DNA of 64,000 bases from Brienomyrus brachyistius (GCF_023856365.1 NC_064541.1:24778214-24842213); one strand, 5' to 3'; positions 1 to 11,907 are shown, counted from the stretch's first letter. The notes: generated from the letters alone by a model not told the origin. Program-made: numbers and translations.

Positions 1-1431
1 GAACTAGAAATGAAGATTGAGAGCGAGATGCAACTGTCTCATACCAGCAATAAATAAATGTTTATTACATCATATTGAATGACTTTCTTTAATATACCAT
101 ACAAAAATGTACACTTTTTAGAATACATTAATTTGACCATAACATGTGAAAATGTATATTCCACCAGAACAATGAAAAGGTAAATAATGTCAAAAATAGC
201 TATTTAAAGTGGCACAATGCAAAAGCATCTCTATATGCAAGTCCTTCTCTGTGGTTTGTTGTAATTGAAGGTATATCTGGAATGTCATCTTCTAGTATTG
301 GAGGGTCTGGGGCATCCATGCTGTTTCAGGTAGTCATGAAGAACAGCTGTTGCAATAATGACAATGCAGCATCTTCTTGGCATGTTTTCCAAAAGCAAAT
401 GACTCTTCCAAACATGTGCTCCACTAGATCCCTAGTGGGCGTATGAGCTTGATTGTACCAGCTTTGCTCAGGCGTAATTGGGTGCAAGTATGGTGTAAAC
501 AAAAAAATCCTTTGAGCATACCCACTGTCATCAAGCAGTATTCCATTATGATCTCTTTCAAACTGAGCATACTAAGTAAAATCTGGGAATCATGAGTGGC
601 ACCTTTTCAACGTGCAACAATGTTCGAACACTGTAACTGGGGAGTGCATACACCTTGGACATTAATGGAAAACCAGTTCTTGCGATACCTGTATTCCTCA
701 GCATCTAGGGTAAAGGGATGTTTTATGGGAATATGGGTTCCGTCGATGCAGCCTACGACTCCTGGAAAGTTCCCATATTCATAGAATTGCACCTTGTAAT
801 TAACCTGGGTTGCAGCATCTGGGAAGTTTATGTCTTCTCTATGCAAATAGCATACTCCGTGAACGACTTTACACACTGTTGGTTCACTGACCCCACATAA
901 ATACCCAGTTTCTCTGTGAAAGGTACCACATGCCAAAATATGTAAAGTTGTGAGCACCTGCAGATTAACTGGAACAGGCTGTCCTCTTTGGGTAACAGAT
1001 GAAAGACTGGGTTCCAAAAGAGAAATTATTTCCATGGCATTTACTTAATTCATTCGAAAACGATCTCGAAAACTGATTTCATTAAAAAATTGCAGTGGGT
1101 CACTTCTGTCAACAAGAATTTGTCTAGCAGGTGGTATTCGTTGATCATCATTGACATACTCTAAGTAATCTATGTGTCTTCTTAGGCAAACAATGTTAAT
1201 CTGAAGTTAAACCTGCCTGTTGGGAGGTTTTATTTAAACCTCAATTTATTCCTGGACTACCTCTAATCCCTTCAGGAAACAAGCTTAGTTTATTCAGGAA
1301 TAGGCTTAGTCTAGTACTGTTTTATACAGTACTTTTATATAGTACTGTTTTCCGGCAGATTTCTGTTATTCTGCATTAAAAGGCTATTTAAATCTAGGAC
1401 TAGCTTGAATCTCTGTCTGGAAAACCGCCCC
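1..1431 (-). mobile_element. PIF/Harbinger DNA transposon, degenerate, left end outside window
   Basis: The right edge at about 1431 reads on the minus strand as GGGGCGGTTTTCCAGACAGA, which resembles the terminal repeat of Harbinger elements common in fish. Inside, on the same strand, lies a HARBI1-like transposase relic. The element therefore runs from about 1431 leftwards past the window start. The other terminal repeat is not visible, so its size is unknown. The AT-rich 1060-1430 stretch is the non-coding end of the element. Confidence 0.7.
300..1060 (-). pseudogene. HARBI1-like (Harbinger) transposase relic
   Basis: The open part (1035 down to 607) encodes a HARBI1-type DDE transposase segment. 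It includes a helix-turn-helix-like stretch (GVSEPTVCKVVHGV) and the catalytic-core block GCIDGTHIPIK, where D is the first catalytic acid. Downstream, ATHDSQIL and then DDSGYAQRIF and PYLHPITPEQSWYN are recognisable but fall in different frames near 540-560, so the reading frame is broken. The length is well below the usual roughly 350 aa. It should have been a nuclease that moved Harbinger elements; as it stands it cannot make a full enzyme. Confidence 0.8.
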
Positions 1432-1626
1432 TTTGAGTTTTAACCACTTGTACTTTGAAAATTTAATTTTAACTAATGCTGAAGATGATTAAAATATTAT
1501 TTTCATCACTGTAATTTACCTGGATATTCTCTGCCAAATTGAAAGGCCTTTGCCAAAGTCCACTGCCTCGGGGGTTGGGGGTCTGCTTCTGTCGAGGCCA
1601 GGTTGTGTTGGATTTATCACCTCCTC
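1432..1626. other. Intergenic sequence, nothing recognised
   Basis: Mixed-composition sequence between the Harbinger edge and a BED zinc-finger scrap. No gene, RNA or clear repeat is recognised. Confidence 0.4.
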
Positions 1627-1765
1627 TCATTGTTTCTGTAGCTCTGCATTTTCTTTTGAATGATTTCTAATATGCTTGTATAAGTTCGTTGTATTACCAC
1701 TATATTTCACAGCCTTTTTACAAATAATACAACTTGCCATTGATTGATCTTCACACAGCACTCCT
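1627..1765 (-). pseudogene. hAT-type BED zinc-finger fragment
   Basis: On the minus strand the sequence encodes ASCIICKKAVKYSGNTTNLY followed by KHIRNHSKE. This has the C-x2-C...H-x4-H pattern and the SGNTTNL core of BED zinc fingers found at the N-terminus of hAT transposases (ZBED family). The frame then runs into a TG/CA microsatellite, with no transposase catalytic domain following. It is a small transposon scrap, not a host gene. Confidence 0.6.
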
Positions 1766-1803
1766 CTTTCTTTATGCCATAATTTCTTACGCTCTGTATT
1801 GTG

Positions 1804-1805
<2 letters not shown>

Positions 1806-1854
<49 letters not shown>
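1806..1854. repeat. (TG)n microsatellite
   Basis: About 24 uninterrupted TG dinucleotides, a potential Z-DNA former. It creates spurious Val/Cys and His/Thr open frames on both strands. Confidence 0.95.
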
Positions 1855-1855
<1 letters not shown>

Positions 1856-2980
1856 TGCAAGTGAGCCTGTTTGCTTGCCTGGTGCTGCTGAGTCAAGTGA
1901 TGGTACAACATCAAAACACAAGAAGAGGAGCAAAGCCTGTGCCGCGCTGTGGCAGCTGGGAGCAGCAATTGAGAGGAGCAATGCTTACACAGACAGCCGC
2001 AGTGCATTCAGGAGAGAAATTGAAACTAAAATATCGATCTCATAAAACTGGTCTTGATCAAAATCAATACCAACATTATTATCGATATTATCGATACTTG
2101 GATCGATCCGACCACCACTACCAACCCAATAGTTCCCAAGCACCATCAGGGTATAAACTGCGAAACAGAATACATCTCCAGGCATTTTTACCCTCTAGAT
2201 AAAAAATACCCTCTTGGTAAAAAAAATAAAATAAAAAATACCAGTGTTTCGGCAGCATAAAACTATGCGTTTAAAAAACCCATATAGACATGCATTTTTA
2301 TATCACATCAACACGGTATAAATGTACATATTAAAAAGGTCTTTCGGTACTGAGATATACCTCAGTTCATACTTTTCTATTCAAGATCAAAGGGTCAGTC
2401 TGTAATGCATAATCCATATAACATTTGGGCTTGTAATCATAGCTACTGTAATTTAGACACTGAGTCCTTGGGTCTGTCTGTCAGATTTGTTCTGACGTCA
2501 GCACTGCTATATTATTGGAGGGTGTAGTACATAGTCTTGCAATATGTCTGTTTATTTCCCGAAGTGTTTGAGTGTGCGCATGTATCAGGGTTGGCGTCAT
2601 GGGTTGGGATTTTGTGCTTCTCCAAATACCACCCACCAAAATAAATTGTCGTCACGGATGGGTGGATAGATGATTGTAGGTGTGAGTAATTCCACAGTGG
2701 AATCTTCTGGAGGTGGGTGTGACCATAAGTAATACCTACGCTTGCAGCAGGTAATAGGGAGCTAGATTCTTGACCCGATGTGACTTCCTTGTACTGAACC
2801 TTATACTAATTATTCAAATTTTTATTGACATTAATTATCCTAACTGCAGGAGAAAGGGAATTATTGAAGTGGAGGTACAATTCAAACCCCTCCACTGGAG
2901 TTGAGTACTGTCCACTGAGCCTAAACAGTAACATATTTAACATATATAAGCATGGATGTAAATAATTCTAACCCCCTGGA
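1855..2980. other. Intergenic AT-rich DNA
   Basis: About 1.1 kb without a supported gene. There are GATCGAT-rich motifs around 2035-2110 and AT-rich sequence. No transposon ends could be defined. Confidence 0.4.
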
Positions 2981-3006
2981 CCCCCCCCCCCCCCCCCCCC
3001 CCCCCC
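2981..3006. repeat. Homopolymer C26 tract
   Basis: Twenty-six consecutive cytosines, giving G26 on the other strand. It can form G-quadruplex or i-motif structures and is error-prone in sequencing. Confidence 0.95.
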
Positions 3007-3240
3007 GAGTGTTCAACTGATAGCTATGCTCTTGTATATAACTATGTATACACACATATGTATGTTATTTTCTGTTAGCATTTGTATCTAGTTTTAGAAT
3101 TGGGATTACTGGAGTATGTATTGTTAGAGAACTTAATGAATTTGTAACAATTAATTTTATACAAATATGTCCCTTTGAGTTAATATTTTCATTGGCCCTT
3201 AAGCATTACTATTCTGTATACCTAATATAAAACACTTTCC

Positions 3241-3373
3241 ACTTTCCAAATGACGTCACAAAACCTCAGCGTTAAATTTACCTGGAGCATAAACGAGTTC
3301 TTACATGTGAGCAGCATTGCAAGTGGAACAGGTGTGTATGACCCATTGCTGAAGCTTTAGCAGTCGCCTTCAG
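3241..3373 (+). promoter_or_regulatory. upk1a: Putative upk1a promoter and non-coding first exon
   Basis: A perfect cAMP-response-element palindrome TGACGTCA sits at 3251-3258. About 115 bp downstream, CTTCAG|GTATGT at 3368-3379 makes a good splice donor. It could join to the acceptor TTTTGTAG at about 4051, just upstream of the upk1a ATG. Tetraspanin genes often carry an untranslated first exon, so this fits. It is inference from motifs and position only; the transcription start is not visible. Confidence 0.35.
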
Positions 3374-4078
3374 GTATGTCACAGATGATCTTACTGGATT
3401 TTGTTCAAAGGTACTTTTGAGGATTAAGAAAAAACATGAAATACAGTGAGTAGCTATGAACTAAATTTATATTAATGTATTTTGCATTCATCATTAACTG
3501 TAGAACAGAATAAAAGCAACTGCATCAGGGAAATAATGCTATTTAAATACCATAATATGTGATCTATCAAGGTAGATGTGTTGCTGTTTTGCACCTTTAT
3601 ATTCAATTTATTAATTTAGCATGTTACAGAATCAAATTTTCTGTGATATTTGAAAGGAAATGTTTAGTGTTATAGCATATACTCCACAGAAAATATAGAA
3701 TATTGAAAAAAAATGCGCGCAGTAATCTAAGTTCTAATTGTGAGTAATGTGATGTGGCAAAATTATACTCAGAGACCACAATTTACATCATATTCAAGGT
3801 TTTAAGCTACTTTTGATACTAACAAGCTGAAACTTGTTAACAAATCAGTCGCAACATCTGGTTTCAACAAGATGAGCAGTTTTCAGTCAATAGCCATTGT
3901 AGCAAATGCAAGCAAAACAGGTTTAGCCACTCCATAGTTCCACAGTCTGATCATGTGAATATTGGTGAGCCACACCCCAGGAGTTCTTCCTGCCAATTTG
4001 TATTTGTGAGTCAGGATGCACAACATAGTCAAGTTTTTCTTTGTTTTGTAGGAATTACAGTTCGCACAACGTGCAGCC

Positions 4079-4144
4079 ATGGAGGATGGGAAAAGTACCA
4101 AGGCGCTCAAGATCGTTCTCATCATTGGCAATGTCTTCACTGCT
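4079..4144 (+). CDS. upk1a: upk1a coding exon 1
   Basis: Codes residues 1-22 (MEDGKSTKALKIVLIIGNVF...), the short cytoplasmic tail and the start of TM1. The donor is GCT|GTAAGA. A 5'UTR acceptor (TTTTGTAG) lies about 27 bp upstream of the ATG. Confidence 0.9.
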
Positions 4145-7100
4145 GTAAGATTTAGTCAGTTGTCTTTGACTTTTATTTTTATTTCTTTATTTCTCTTTTC
4201 ATTTCCTCCATTCTATTTGCTTAGTCCCACACCCACATTGTGAATGCTCATTTCTTTATGCCTCTATCCTTCCCTCTCAGATTCTCGGACTGGCTCTGTT
4301 TGCAGTGGCCATTTGGGTGACTGTCGACAGTTACAGACTGTACCCACTGGCAGGCGTCAGCGGGAAGGACGATATCTTTGCTGGTGCCTGGATAGCCATC
4401 TTCACAGGATTCTCTTTTTTCTGTGTTGCTATATTTGGCATATTTGCTGTGATCTGGAAACATCGCTCCTTGATGATGATGGTAGGATACAATAGGAAAT
4501 AGTCTAAAACTTAGAGAGTAGTTGACATTTTCATTTTTTTCTTGGCGACGCGTATCTTAGTTTAACTGAGACTAGTGATCTCAAAATGTTTTTCCTTCAA
4601 ACATATATTGTTTTTTTATGAACCATTAAACCAGTGGGGGCAGCATGGTGGTGCAGTGGTTAGCACTGTTTCCTCACACCTCTGGGACCCGGGTTCGAGT
4701 CTCTGCCTGGGTCACATGTGTGTGGAGTTTGCATGTTCTCCCCATGTCGTCGTGGGGTTTCCTCCGGGTACTCCGGTTTCCCCCCACAGTCCAAAAACAT
4801 GCTGAGGCTAATTGGACTTGCTAAATTGCCCGTAGGTGTGCATGTGTGAGTGAATGGTGTGTGAGTGTGCCCAGCGATGGGCTGGCCCCCCATCCTGGGT
4901 TGTTCCCTGCCTCGTGCCCATTGCTTCCGGGACAGGCTCCGGATCCCCTGCGACCCAGTAGGATAAGCGGTTTAGAAAATGGATGGATGGATGGTTCATT
5001 TGAGATGCAGGCATATAACAAGGCAGACATCAAATGGAATTAATTTTATTATAATACACTCACACAAGCTGAAATTCACAAATGAAGACATTTAGACATC
5101 CATTCTCCTGAACTGAATGTCTTCCGACTGGCAGGAAGCTGAAGGATGGTTAAAATGTGACCTGTGTTCTGCCCGTTTCATATGGTAGGTGTTTCTTGTG
5201 TTCTTCTTCTTTGAAGTACCTGGCTTTGATGCTGATTATCTACATATTTGAATGTGCTTCTGTCATCACAGCAGCAACTCACAGGGATTATGTAAGTGAA
5301 ATGATTTTCAATTCATACACTTCAAACCCATGTCTGTGAAATATATTGAATTGTACAGTACTGTGCAAAAGTCTTATGGAGTCAAAGAAGATGTTTAAAG
5401 ATATTTATCTGGTTAGTAAGTGCATATTTGCAATTTAATATTAAAACATATTCAAATTAAGAGTAACACAATAAAAACTAACAAGACTAACTTTCTTCTG
5501 TTCTCTAAAAAGTTACTGATATCTTATTTGATGGTTGGAAAAACACCACTTCATTTCCCAAGCCTTTCCTCAGTTCATTTGATTAGTTTAAAAGGTTAAT
5601 CGGGTATTGATTAGCCATACAAGATATGTTAATGGTGGTGTCAGAAATGTTTCAGTCTGTTGAATGGTTGCTGCAAATACTGGAGAGACTTTAAAAGAGG
5701 TTTATAAATGGCTAAACTGACACACTTTGACAGACATAGATTTATAGCAACATGAAGATCATTTAAACACCGTGTTCTTCATCTAAGACTTTTACTCTGT
5801 ACTGTATATATTATACTATAAAAGCATAAACCATCAATAATAGCACAGATAAAATAAAGGCTTTCTAAATTAATGAAAGAATACAGAGTGCAGGATAACA
5901 GGTGCAAAAGAACCACAGACATGCATGTTTAAATTTTGTGATGTGTCATCTCATCCCTCCAGCTAGTTGGCAACAGTAGTCTGGTGAAAAAACAAATGCT
6001 AAGGTACTATGCAGATAATTCTGATGATGGGAAACAGATCACGGATACATGGAACAGGATTATGCAAGAGGTACGTTGTCCGACCTTGTAATGCCTAGAC
6101 TGACATCATCTTATTCGCTAGGAATACTGTTGTCTTTAATAGCCAGCAATCCTAAAATTAAACTTCCAAACACTGAATTGTGCTTGCAGATTTTATATCA
6201 TCTGGTCCTGACCTGATTCACCGTTGCCCCTTTCCTTATATTATAAACAGATTGGCAACAAAACTGCCTGAGGAACCTTTCCTATGGTAGTTAGTGTAAA
6301 GAGGTCACTCAGCCTAATGTCATGGAAAGCTATAACAAACAGACTGTGCCTAAATGACCTATTCCCATGAACGTAGATCAAGGGTTTCATAATATTAAGG
6401 ATTGGTGCTGTTCATTATTACCTCTTTGCTGACGTGATACCTAACAAAACTGGCTACACCAAAAATTCTGGGTGAGGCTACAAGTAACAAATGGGGAAAG
6501 ATAACTGTGGCAAATAGTTATTTCCTTTTCATTTATTGTCTAGAGGAGACGTAGTCCATACCTGCCCTTTAATAAACATCTGCTGAGTGTAGCGTCATGT
6601 ATAGAAATATCAGATTTTACTAGGGCACACCTGAATTTGTGTTATGTCAGAGAAACAGACATTCCCACGTACGTGCCAACTTACATCAGAAACGGAATGA
6701 TTTATATGCTCCATGTTACTTTTATTCAGAATAGTATACAGAATAGTCACTGAAGTGATTCTTGCTAAATATTTAGGATAGAACAAGTATCTGTTAACTA
6801 CTTGACCTTTCTAGTATGGCTGGGCAAATAATCTAATTTTGATTTCAATTATGATTGTAGGTTCCAGCGATTATCAAAGCAAAATAACTAATTAGTGCAA
6901 AATAATAATTGTGCCGCATTTCATTTTGCAGTGATACTCCCGTATTGTCTTGTGTTATAAATCCACTGCACCCCTTTCCAGCAACTTTTTATGTTTCTTA
7001 GTTGAATTATATTTAGAGCTCAAGGAGATCCAGTTAAAGAGACAAGCTTTGCTTCAGTTCAATAAATTCATGACATTTCCAAAGTCAATGAGTAATTGTG

Positions 7101-7909
7101 TTAACTAATCATGATCTTAATATTGACCAAAATATTTTTGATTATGATTTTTGCTATAATTGAGCAGACCTACTTTTTAGCTATTTGACTAGAATATCTC
7201 AGCTTATCTACAACACTATCTACAATTCTCATCCTCCTCACAGGTCCAGTGTTGCGGTGCAGATGGCCCCATTGACTGGATTACATACACCTCTACCTTC
7301 AAGCAGAACTTCCACAATGTTTTCCCCTGGCCCCTCAACTGCTGCAGAAGAAAAAGCAACTACGAGTTTGCAGACCAAGGGAGCTGCCAAGTAGGCTACG
7401 CAGACTCCATGTTTACCAAGGTAATGGGTGTTGAAGACTTGTTCCAGAATCACTGATAATACTTCTGGCTCCGTATCGACCTTAATATACCTGAACATAT
7501 TTTCATGGGAAGTCAGTAGTTACTGGTTAACTGGTATTATATGAATTACTCCTTTTCTCTCCCCAGGGCTGCTTTGGTTACATTGAGTCTGTTTTCAGTA
7601 ACTACACTTGGGCAATCAGCTGGTATGGATTTTCTGTCCTGATATTTGTGGTAAGTTTTTAACTACATGCCTTCTCTTGTCAAGGTGGCACATTATGTGT
7701 TAATATATGATCCTTTGAGCCATTATATCGTATTATATAATTCAGGCTAATGATTAATATTGACATCATATGTTACATACATTCTATAGAAAGTCTTCTA
7801 CATACAGTCACTTAACTAGTGACAAGGTTCCAAAAATACCTAACATTCTAATCTTTTGGGTCAGTTCTTACTCTTGCTGTGTGCCATGCTGTACTACCTG
7901 AAGCTCTGA
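4079..7909 (+). CDS. upk1a: Uroplakin 1a (tetraspanin), 7 coding exons
   Basis: Joined coding exons 4079-4144, 4281-4481, 5217-5291, 5963-6070, 7244-7420, 7567-7650 and 7865-7909 encode 251 aa (human UPK1A is about 258). Every intron is GT-AG and every boundary falls between codons. Four hydrophobic segments lie at about 10-32, 57-80, 88-108 and 223-247. The large extracellular loop (about 109-222) has the tetraspanin CCG motif (C153-C154-G155) and cysteines 183, 184, 198 and 211, giving six for three disulfides. N-glycosylation sequons are at N118 and N221. Family hallmarks include RLYPLAGVSGKDD and FAGAWIAIF. UPK1A pairs with uroplakin 2 in the apical plaques of mammalian urothelium; the role in fish epithelia is inferred. 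The start has a purine-context ATG just after a 5'UTR acceptor. The intact frame argues for a functional gene. Confidence 0.93.
4281..4481 (+). CDS. upk1a: upk1a coding exon 2
   Basis: Residues 23-89: rest of TM1, the first extracellular loop with WVTVDSYRLYPLAGVSGKDD, and TM2. Acceptor CTCTCAG|ATT, donor ATG|GTAGGA. Confidence 0.92.
4634..4994 (+). mobile_element. tRNA-derived SINE, full length, in upk1a intron 2
   Basis: The head contains an A-box-like TGGTGCAGTGGTTAGC and a B-box-like GGTTCGAGTCT (Pol III promoter). It continues with the fish SINE body GTGTGGAGTTTGCATGTTCT and CCTCCGGGTACTCCGGTTTC, and ends in a (GGAT)n tail. Related in layout to the DANA/HE1-like SINEs. One of four near-identical full-length copies in the window. 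Confidence 0.88.
5217..5291 (+). CDS. upk1a: upk1a coding exon 3
   Basis: Residues 90-114: TM3 with LIIYIFECAS, then ATHRDY. Acceptor TTGAAG|TAC, donor TAT|GTAAGT. Exactly 25 codons. Confidence 0.92.
5353..5806. mobile_element. Tc1-like MITE in upk1a intron 3
   Basis: The left end TACAGTACTGTGCAAAAGTC and the right end GACTTTTACTCTGTACTGTA are inverted repeats of the Tc1/mariner type. The 450-bp interior has no coding capacity, so this is a non-autonomous element. Confidence 0.7.
5963..6070 (+). CDS. upk1a: upk1a coding exon 4
   Basis: Residues 115-150 of the large extracellular loop, with the NSS glycosylation sequon at N118. Acceptor CCTCCAG|CTA, donor GAG|GTACGT. Confidence 0.9.
6071..7243 (+). 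other. upk1a intron 4 (longest intron)
   Basis: A 1.17-kb intron, AT-rich. I recognise no complete element in it. Confidence 0.6.
7244..7420 (+). CDS. upk1a: upk1a coding exon 5 (CCG motif)
   Basis: Residues 151-209: VQCCGADGPIDW with the tetraspanin CCG, then FPWPLNCC and GSC. It carries five of the six loop cysteines. Acceptor CTCACAG|GTC, donor AAG|GTAATG. Confidence 0.93.
7567..7650 (+). CDS. upk1a: upk1a coding exon 6
   Basis: Residues 210-237: GCFGYIESVFSNYTWAISWY gives the sixth cysteine, the N221 sequon and the start of TM4. Acceptor CCCCAG|GGC, donor GTG|GTAAGT. Confidence 0.92.
7865..7909 (+). CDS. upk1a: upk1a coding exon 7 and stop
   Basis: The last 14 residues (FLLLLCAMLYYLKL) finish TM4, followed by TGA. 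Acceptor GGGTCAG|TTC. Confidence 0.9.
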   Translation, partial: FLLLLCAMLYYLKL

Positions 7910-7957
7910 AGACACTGTCCACACCTCCGCTGTCCTAAAAAGTTTCCCACTGCTGAA

Positions 7958-7963
7958 AATAAA
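7958..7963 (+). promoter_or_regulatory. upk1a: Candidate upk1a poly(A) signal
   Basis: AATAAA about 50 nt after the upk1a stop. Other AATAAA copies lie further on in AT-rich DNA, so the 3'UTR may be longer. Confidence 0.4.
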
Positions 7964-8904
7964 ACCTGAACCAAGCAGAAAACCACAGAAGCACCAGCAT
8001 AGGATGACAGACGTATTCAGCATTGATTACAAAAAAAGAAACAAACTAAAAGGATTAAACTGAATGGGAATTTGTGAAAAGTGAATGTCTGAACAATTAC
8101 ACTTGCATATACACTTTCTTTCTGGTTATATAAATTCTACTGTTAAATGACTCCTAGATTGAAAGACATGGAAGAGATGGAATCAGAAGTTTATATGTTT
8201 TTATAATATTTGGAGAAAATGCTCAGATGAGTTGTTCCCCAGGTCCTCCCTCTTACCGATTCTGATTTGATCAACACACATAAGTTTATATCACTATTGT
8301 TACCTGAATACTTGGATTCAGTTATTTTCAGCTGTATTTTCAGTTATATGTAATTTATTTACATGAAAGAATGTGGTAAGAAACCAGTCAGACCTATATT
8401 TAAAGATGATTTTACTTATCTGTAATCCTGGTGTGCGAACTACTTATGTGCTTTTGTAGATAAGACTTGGGAGTGAGTATACAATGTTTTTGCTAATATC
8501 CTAGAATATTCCTAAATTTAAGCAGCATTTTTGTTCCCATCTTTCTAAAGTGATCACTACACATAACGTATTTTTTTGTTACTGGCATAAAAGTAAACAA
8601 CTATATAAGTGATGGCCATGATAAACTTCAGCAGCTGGTTCTAAAAACATATATGATTGGTCTTTCAGGTCATTATTAATGACTTTTTTTTCAGTTTATT
8701 CTTACCAGGCTTGCCCAAATGTTTATTCACTCAGATACAATTATTTGGTAGATTTGGTAGATGTTCAAGATACTATGCATAAACAACACTTGTATGGTTG
8801 TTACTAATCAAATTTTATCACTGAATAACCCTTTAAAGTTCTGAATATAAATTCTGGTTTCAACAAGTTTTTTTTTTTGTTCCCGCTGAGCATTTAATAA
8901 TCAT

Positions 8905-9040
8905 CCATACTTACCATTTGTCCAACACCACTTTGTAGCAAAGGGTGACCCCCATCTGCATGGGATCAGTCCATCATATGTAATACATTTACACACAATG
9001 ACACACAAAGGAGAATTTAGAGACACCAATCAAGCCCCGT
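8905..9040 (-). repeat. Decayed SINE-like remnant
   Basis: Contains weak matches to the SINE body (ATGGGATCAGTCCATCATAT, then ACACACAATGACACACAAAG and GAGACACCAATCAAG), in the order seen for minus-strand copies. Strongly diverged. Confidence 0.4.
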
Positions 9041-9424
9041 CATGATTCCGACTGTGCTGAAGTGAACACTTACAAAAATTATTGCTAGTGACATGCACCT
9101 GGATTTACTAAAAAAAACAAAATTAAAAAAACAAACAAACAAAACAACAGAAATGCTTTTGCACATTTGTCCTACTTTAACTTAAAGATGTATACCTATT
9201 TATTCATGTGTGTTGATGATAAAATGATGTTGAACGCAAAGTGGTGTAATTGCTCTTGTTCCAGAAACAATGCTAAAAAACATTCTGGGAGCATCAATGA
9301 ATTTTACCCATCAGATACGAGTGTATTGTGGTGGAATTAAATATTCATTATGATAAGTGTAAATATTGTATAACTTTCCATATAAAAAAAAATATTTTAA
9401 CATTCAAATGATTAAATAATCAGT

Positions 9425-9625
9425 TTTCATCCATCTATTTCTTAACTGCTTGTCTTGGTCAGTATCACAGACCCAGACAGCGTGGAGCACAAGGCAGGGG
9501 TACCCTCCGGACAGGATACCAGTGTATTGCAGCTCACACATGCACAAACTGGCATATTACTGGCAATTTAAAGAAGGCAGTTAGGCTAACTACATATCTT
9601 TGGATGTGTAACTCAAGTGACACAG
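9425..9625 (-). repeat. Decayed SINE-like remnant
   Basis: Begins CATCCATCTATTTCTTAACT and continues with GGATACCAGTGTATTGCAGC, TCACACATGCACA and TTAGGCTAAC. This is the minus-strand order of the fish SINE body, heavily diverged. Confidence 0.5.
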
Positions 9626-11907
9626 GAAGAAAATTGTATGTATTTTGCATGTAATGTATTTTAAAGTATATGCAAATATTCTGTCCATAGATTAGTTTTT
9701 ATTTTTAATCCTGAACAAGTCATTAAGGGATTCAATTTGTTTATTATCACATTATCATTCTTACTTTTGCTTGATGTTTTTGTTATACTTTACTCAGGTG
9801 CAAAACTTAAGATTCACATTAAATGTTTCAGGGCTCATTTAATTAGAATGTCTTACCAGTTTCCAATTCTGAGCTGATTTAACTATATTTTACCAAGGCA
9901 AATCATTTTATTTTTTAAGTAATGGGTTTGAAAGTATGTGTTTATAAGAACTTTCTTATCTCAACTAAATGTACATATTTACTGACATAAACAATATTTA
10001 GATATGTTTGTACATTGCTATGCAAAACCAAAATCGCAGTCAGCTCAGTACAATTTATTAATATCATCAATGCAACTTCATCACACTTGTCTTCCAAAGT
10101 TGGTCCTTTAAGCTATCCTTTATTCTGCTCTTGCAGCACACTCATACATCCCACATGCAATCTACGGCTGTTTTTGTGCCACATTACAAAAATATTAGAA
10201 AAACAAATGAAAGATTTATTCTTTGATGCAACTGTCAGATTTTAAATCACAAGTTGGAAAAAATACAAAAAGATGAACTGCCTTTTGGAAAGTGCTATAA
10301 GGCTGACAGAATATTGGTCTCAACTCATGTAACAAACAAACCTTAACACACACTTAGGTAGTACAGTCATTTTAAAGAATTTCTGATTTTAAAGAACTTC
10401 TCAATGTATTTATTCACTGCATAGATATGAAATAAAATAGATGCTTACAAAGACACTCAGACAGAGATAGACTTTTCTTTTGTTTCAGAACTTTACTTTG
10501 TTAATCAATTATGCCTACAACTAGTACTGAGTGAGACCATCTAAAATAGCACTGTGCAAACATCCCTTATCTTAAAGTAAATCTGGGTGAAGAGATTTTC
10601 GAGAGTGTTGGGTCCAGCTCAATTACAGCACTACTGCAGCAGACCAACAAACAGCTGCTATAAACAAGCTAGACAACAATATTTGCACTGGATTAGGTAC
10701 TCAATGATTAAGACTAAATTTTGTTGAAGCCAATCAGCATCGTCCACTAGAAAGGCACAGACATTACAGTACAGCTTAGTAATGCAACCCCTACAATTTT
10801 TTTGTGTTCCTTGACATGTTAAAATGGTAAAACATTCTGCATATAAATATGATAAATAAATTTAATGAAAAGTGGCGAATGCACAGACGGAATGATGCAA
10901 TAATACCTTTGCTTGAGAAATATGAAAGATGAACTAGGCAATCAAGGAATCAAAAACATCTTATGCACACTGTAGTATAAATATACTTTAATATTTTCTT
11001 GAATGCGGAATGAAACTAACTAAATAATTTCTGAAAATAAATGATCAACCATACTGTTGGTTCAGCACTAAAAAAACCTGAAACACTTCCCAAAATGTCC
11101 TCTCTTACTACTGCAGACTGCGTAAACGACTGATATCTGGTACACTGTGCCTGTCTGTGGAGGAGAGCTCAGCCCTTGTCATTGGAGTGACATATCGAAT
11201 GGCTACACCTAATGTGCTTGGACAACTTCAGTGACATTGTCCTCGCGTAGTTGGTGTCAGGAGTCAATTAATAAAATGAACACAACTGAAAACCATTGAG
11301 AGAAGGCAGGCAGGACACTGCTACTGTACGTTTAGGACTAGGTTCTTAACCTAGATAGTTATATGGGCGGGCGTGGGGGGCTATGACTAGGTGCTATTTA
11401 CAGTATACATTGCTTTGCATAAAGCATGTTAAAATAATTACAATTTCAAAACAAGACATCCTTCAAGGATACAATGCTTTAGATTGCAAGAAACACTCTC
11501 TGGCATAGACTCCTGGGGAGTCTTCTTAAAGGCAACTAACTAGTTGACTACTACTGAAAAAGATTATGCAAAACGATAAAGAAACACATTCCCTTTCACA
11601 CAAGGCAGTATTTCCCGGTTTGTAGTGATTTTTCTTCCAGTAAAATGTGCTTTTTTGATAACCTTCAGGTAGACAAATACTGAAAACATACTGTACATTC
11701 ACACACGCCCACACATATAACATAAAAAACGCATCAAAACATAAAATAAATAAAAAAAAAAATATTAACAGGAATCCAATTTCTTTACAGAGAAGCAACT
11801 TTTTTAAAAGAAAAATGATACTTCACTGCCTGTGACAAACTGAATCAGGCAAAAAAAAAAAAACATACTAATTCTCTGCAGCAGAGAAAAAAATCGTCAT
11901 GTACGGA

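Noticed and set aside
1734..2202. Open frames of 103-133 aa around 1.8 kb
   Set aside because: Driven by the TG repeat; only the BED-finger scrap on the minus strand has real protein similarity.
4634..4700. tRNA-like A and B boxes as possible tRNA genes
   Set aside because: They belong to SINE heads repeated four times; no cloverleaf with a proper acceptor stem was found.
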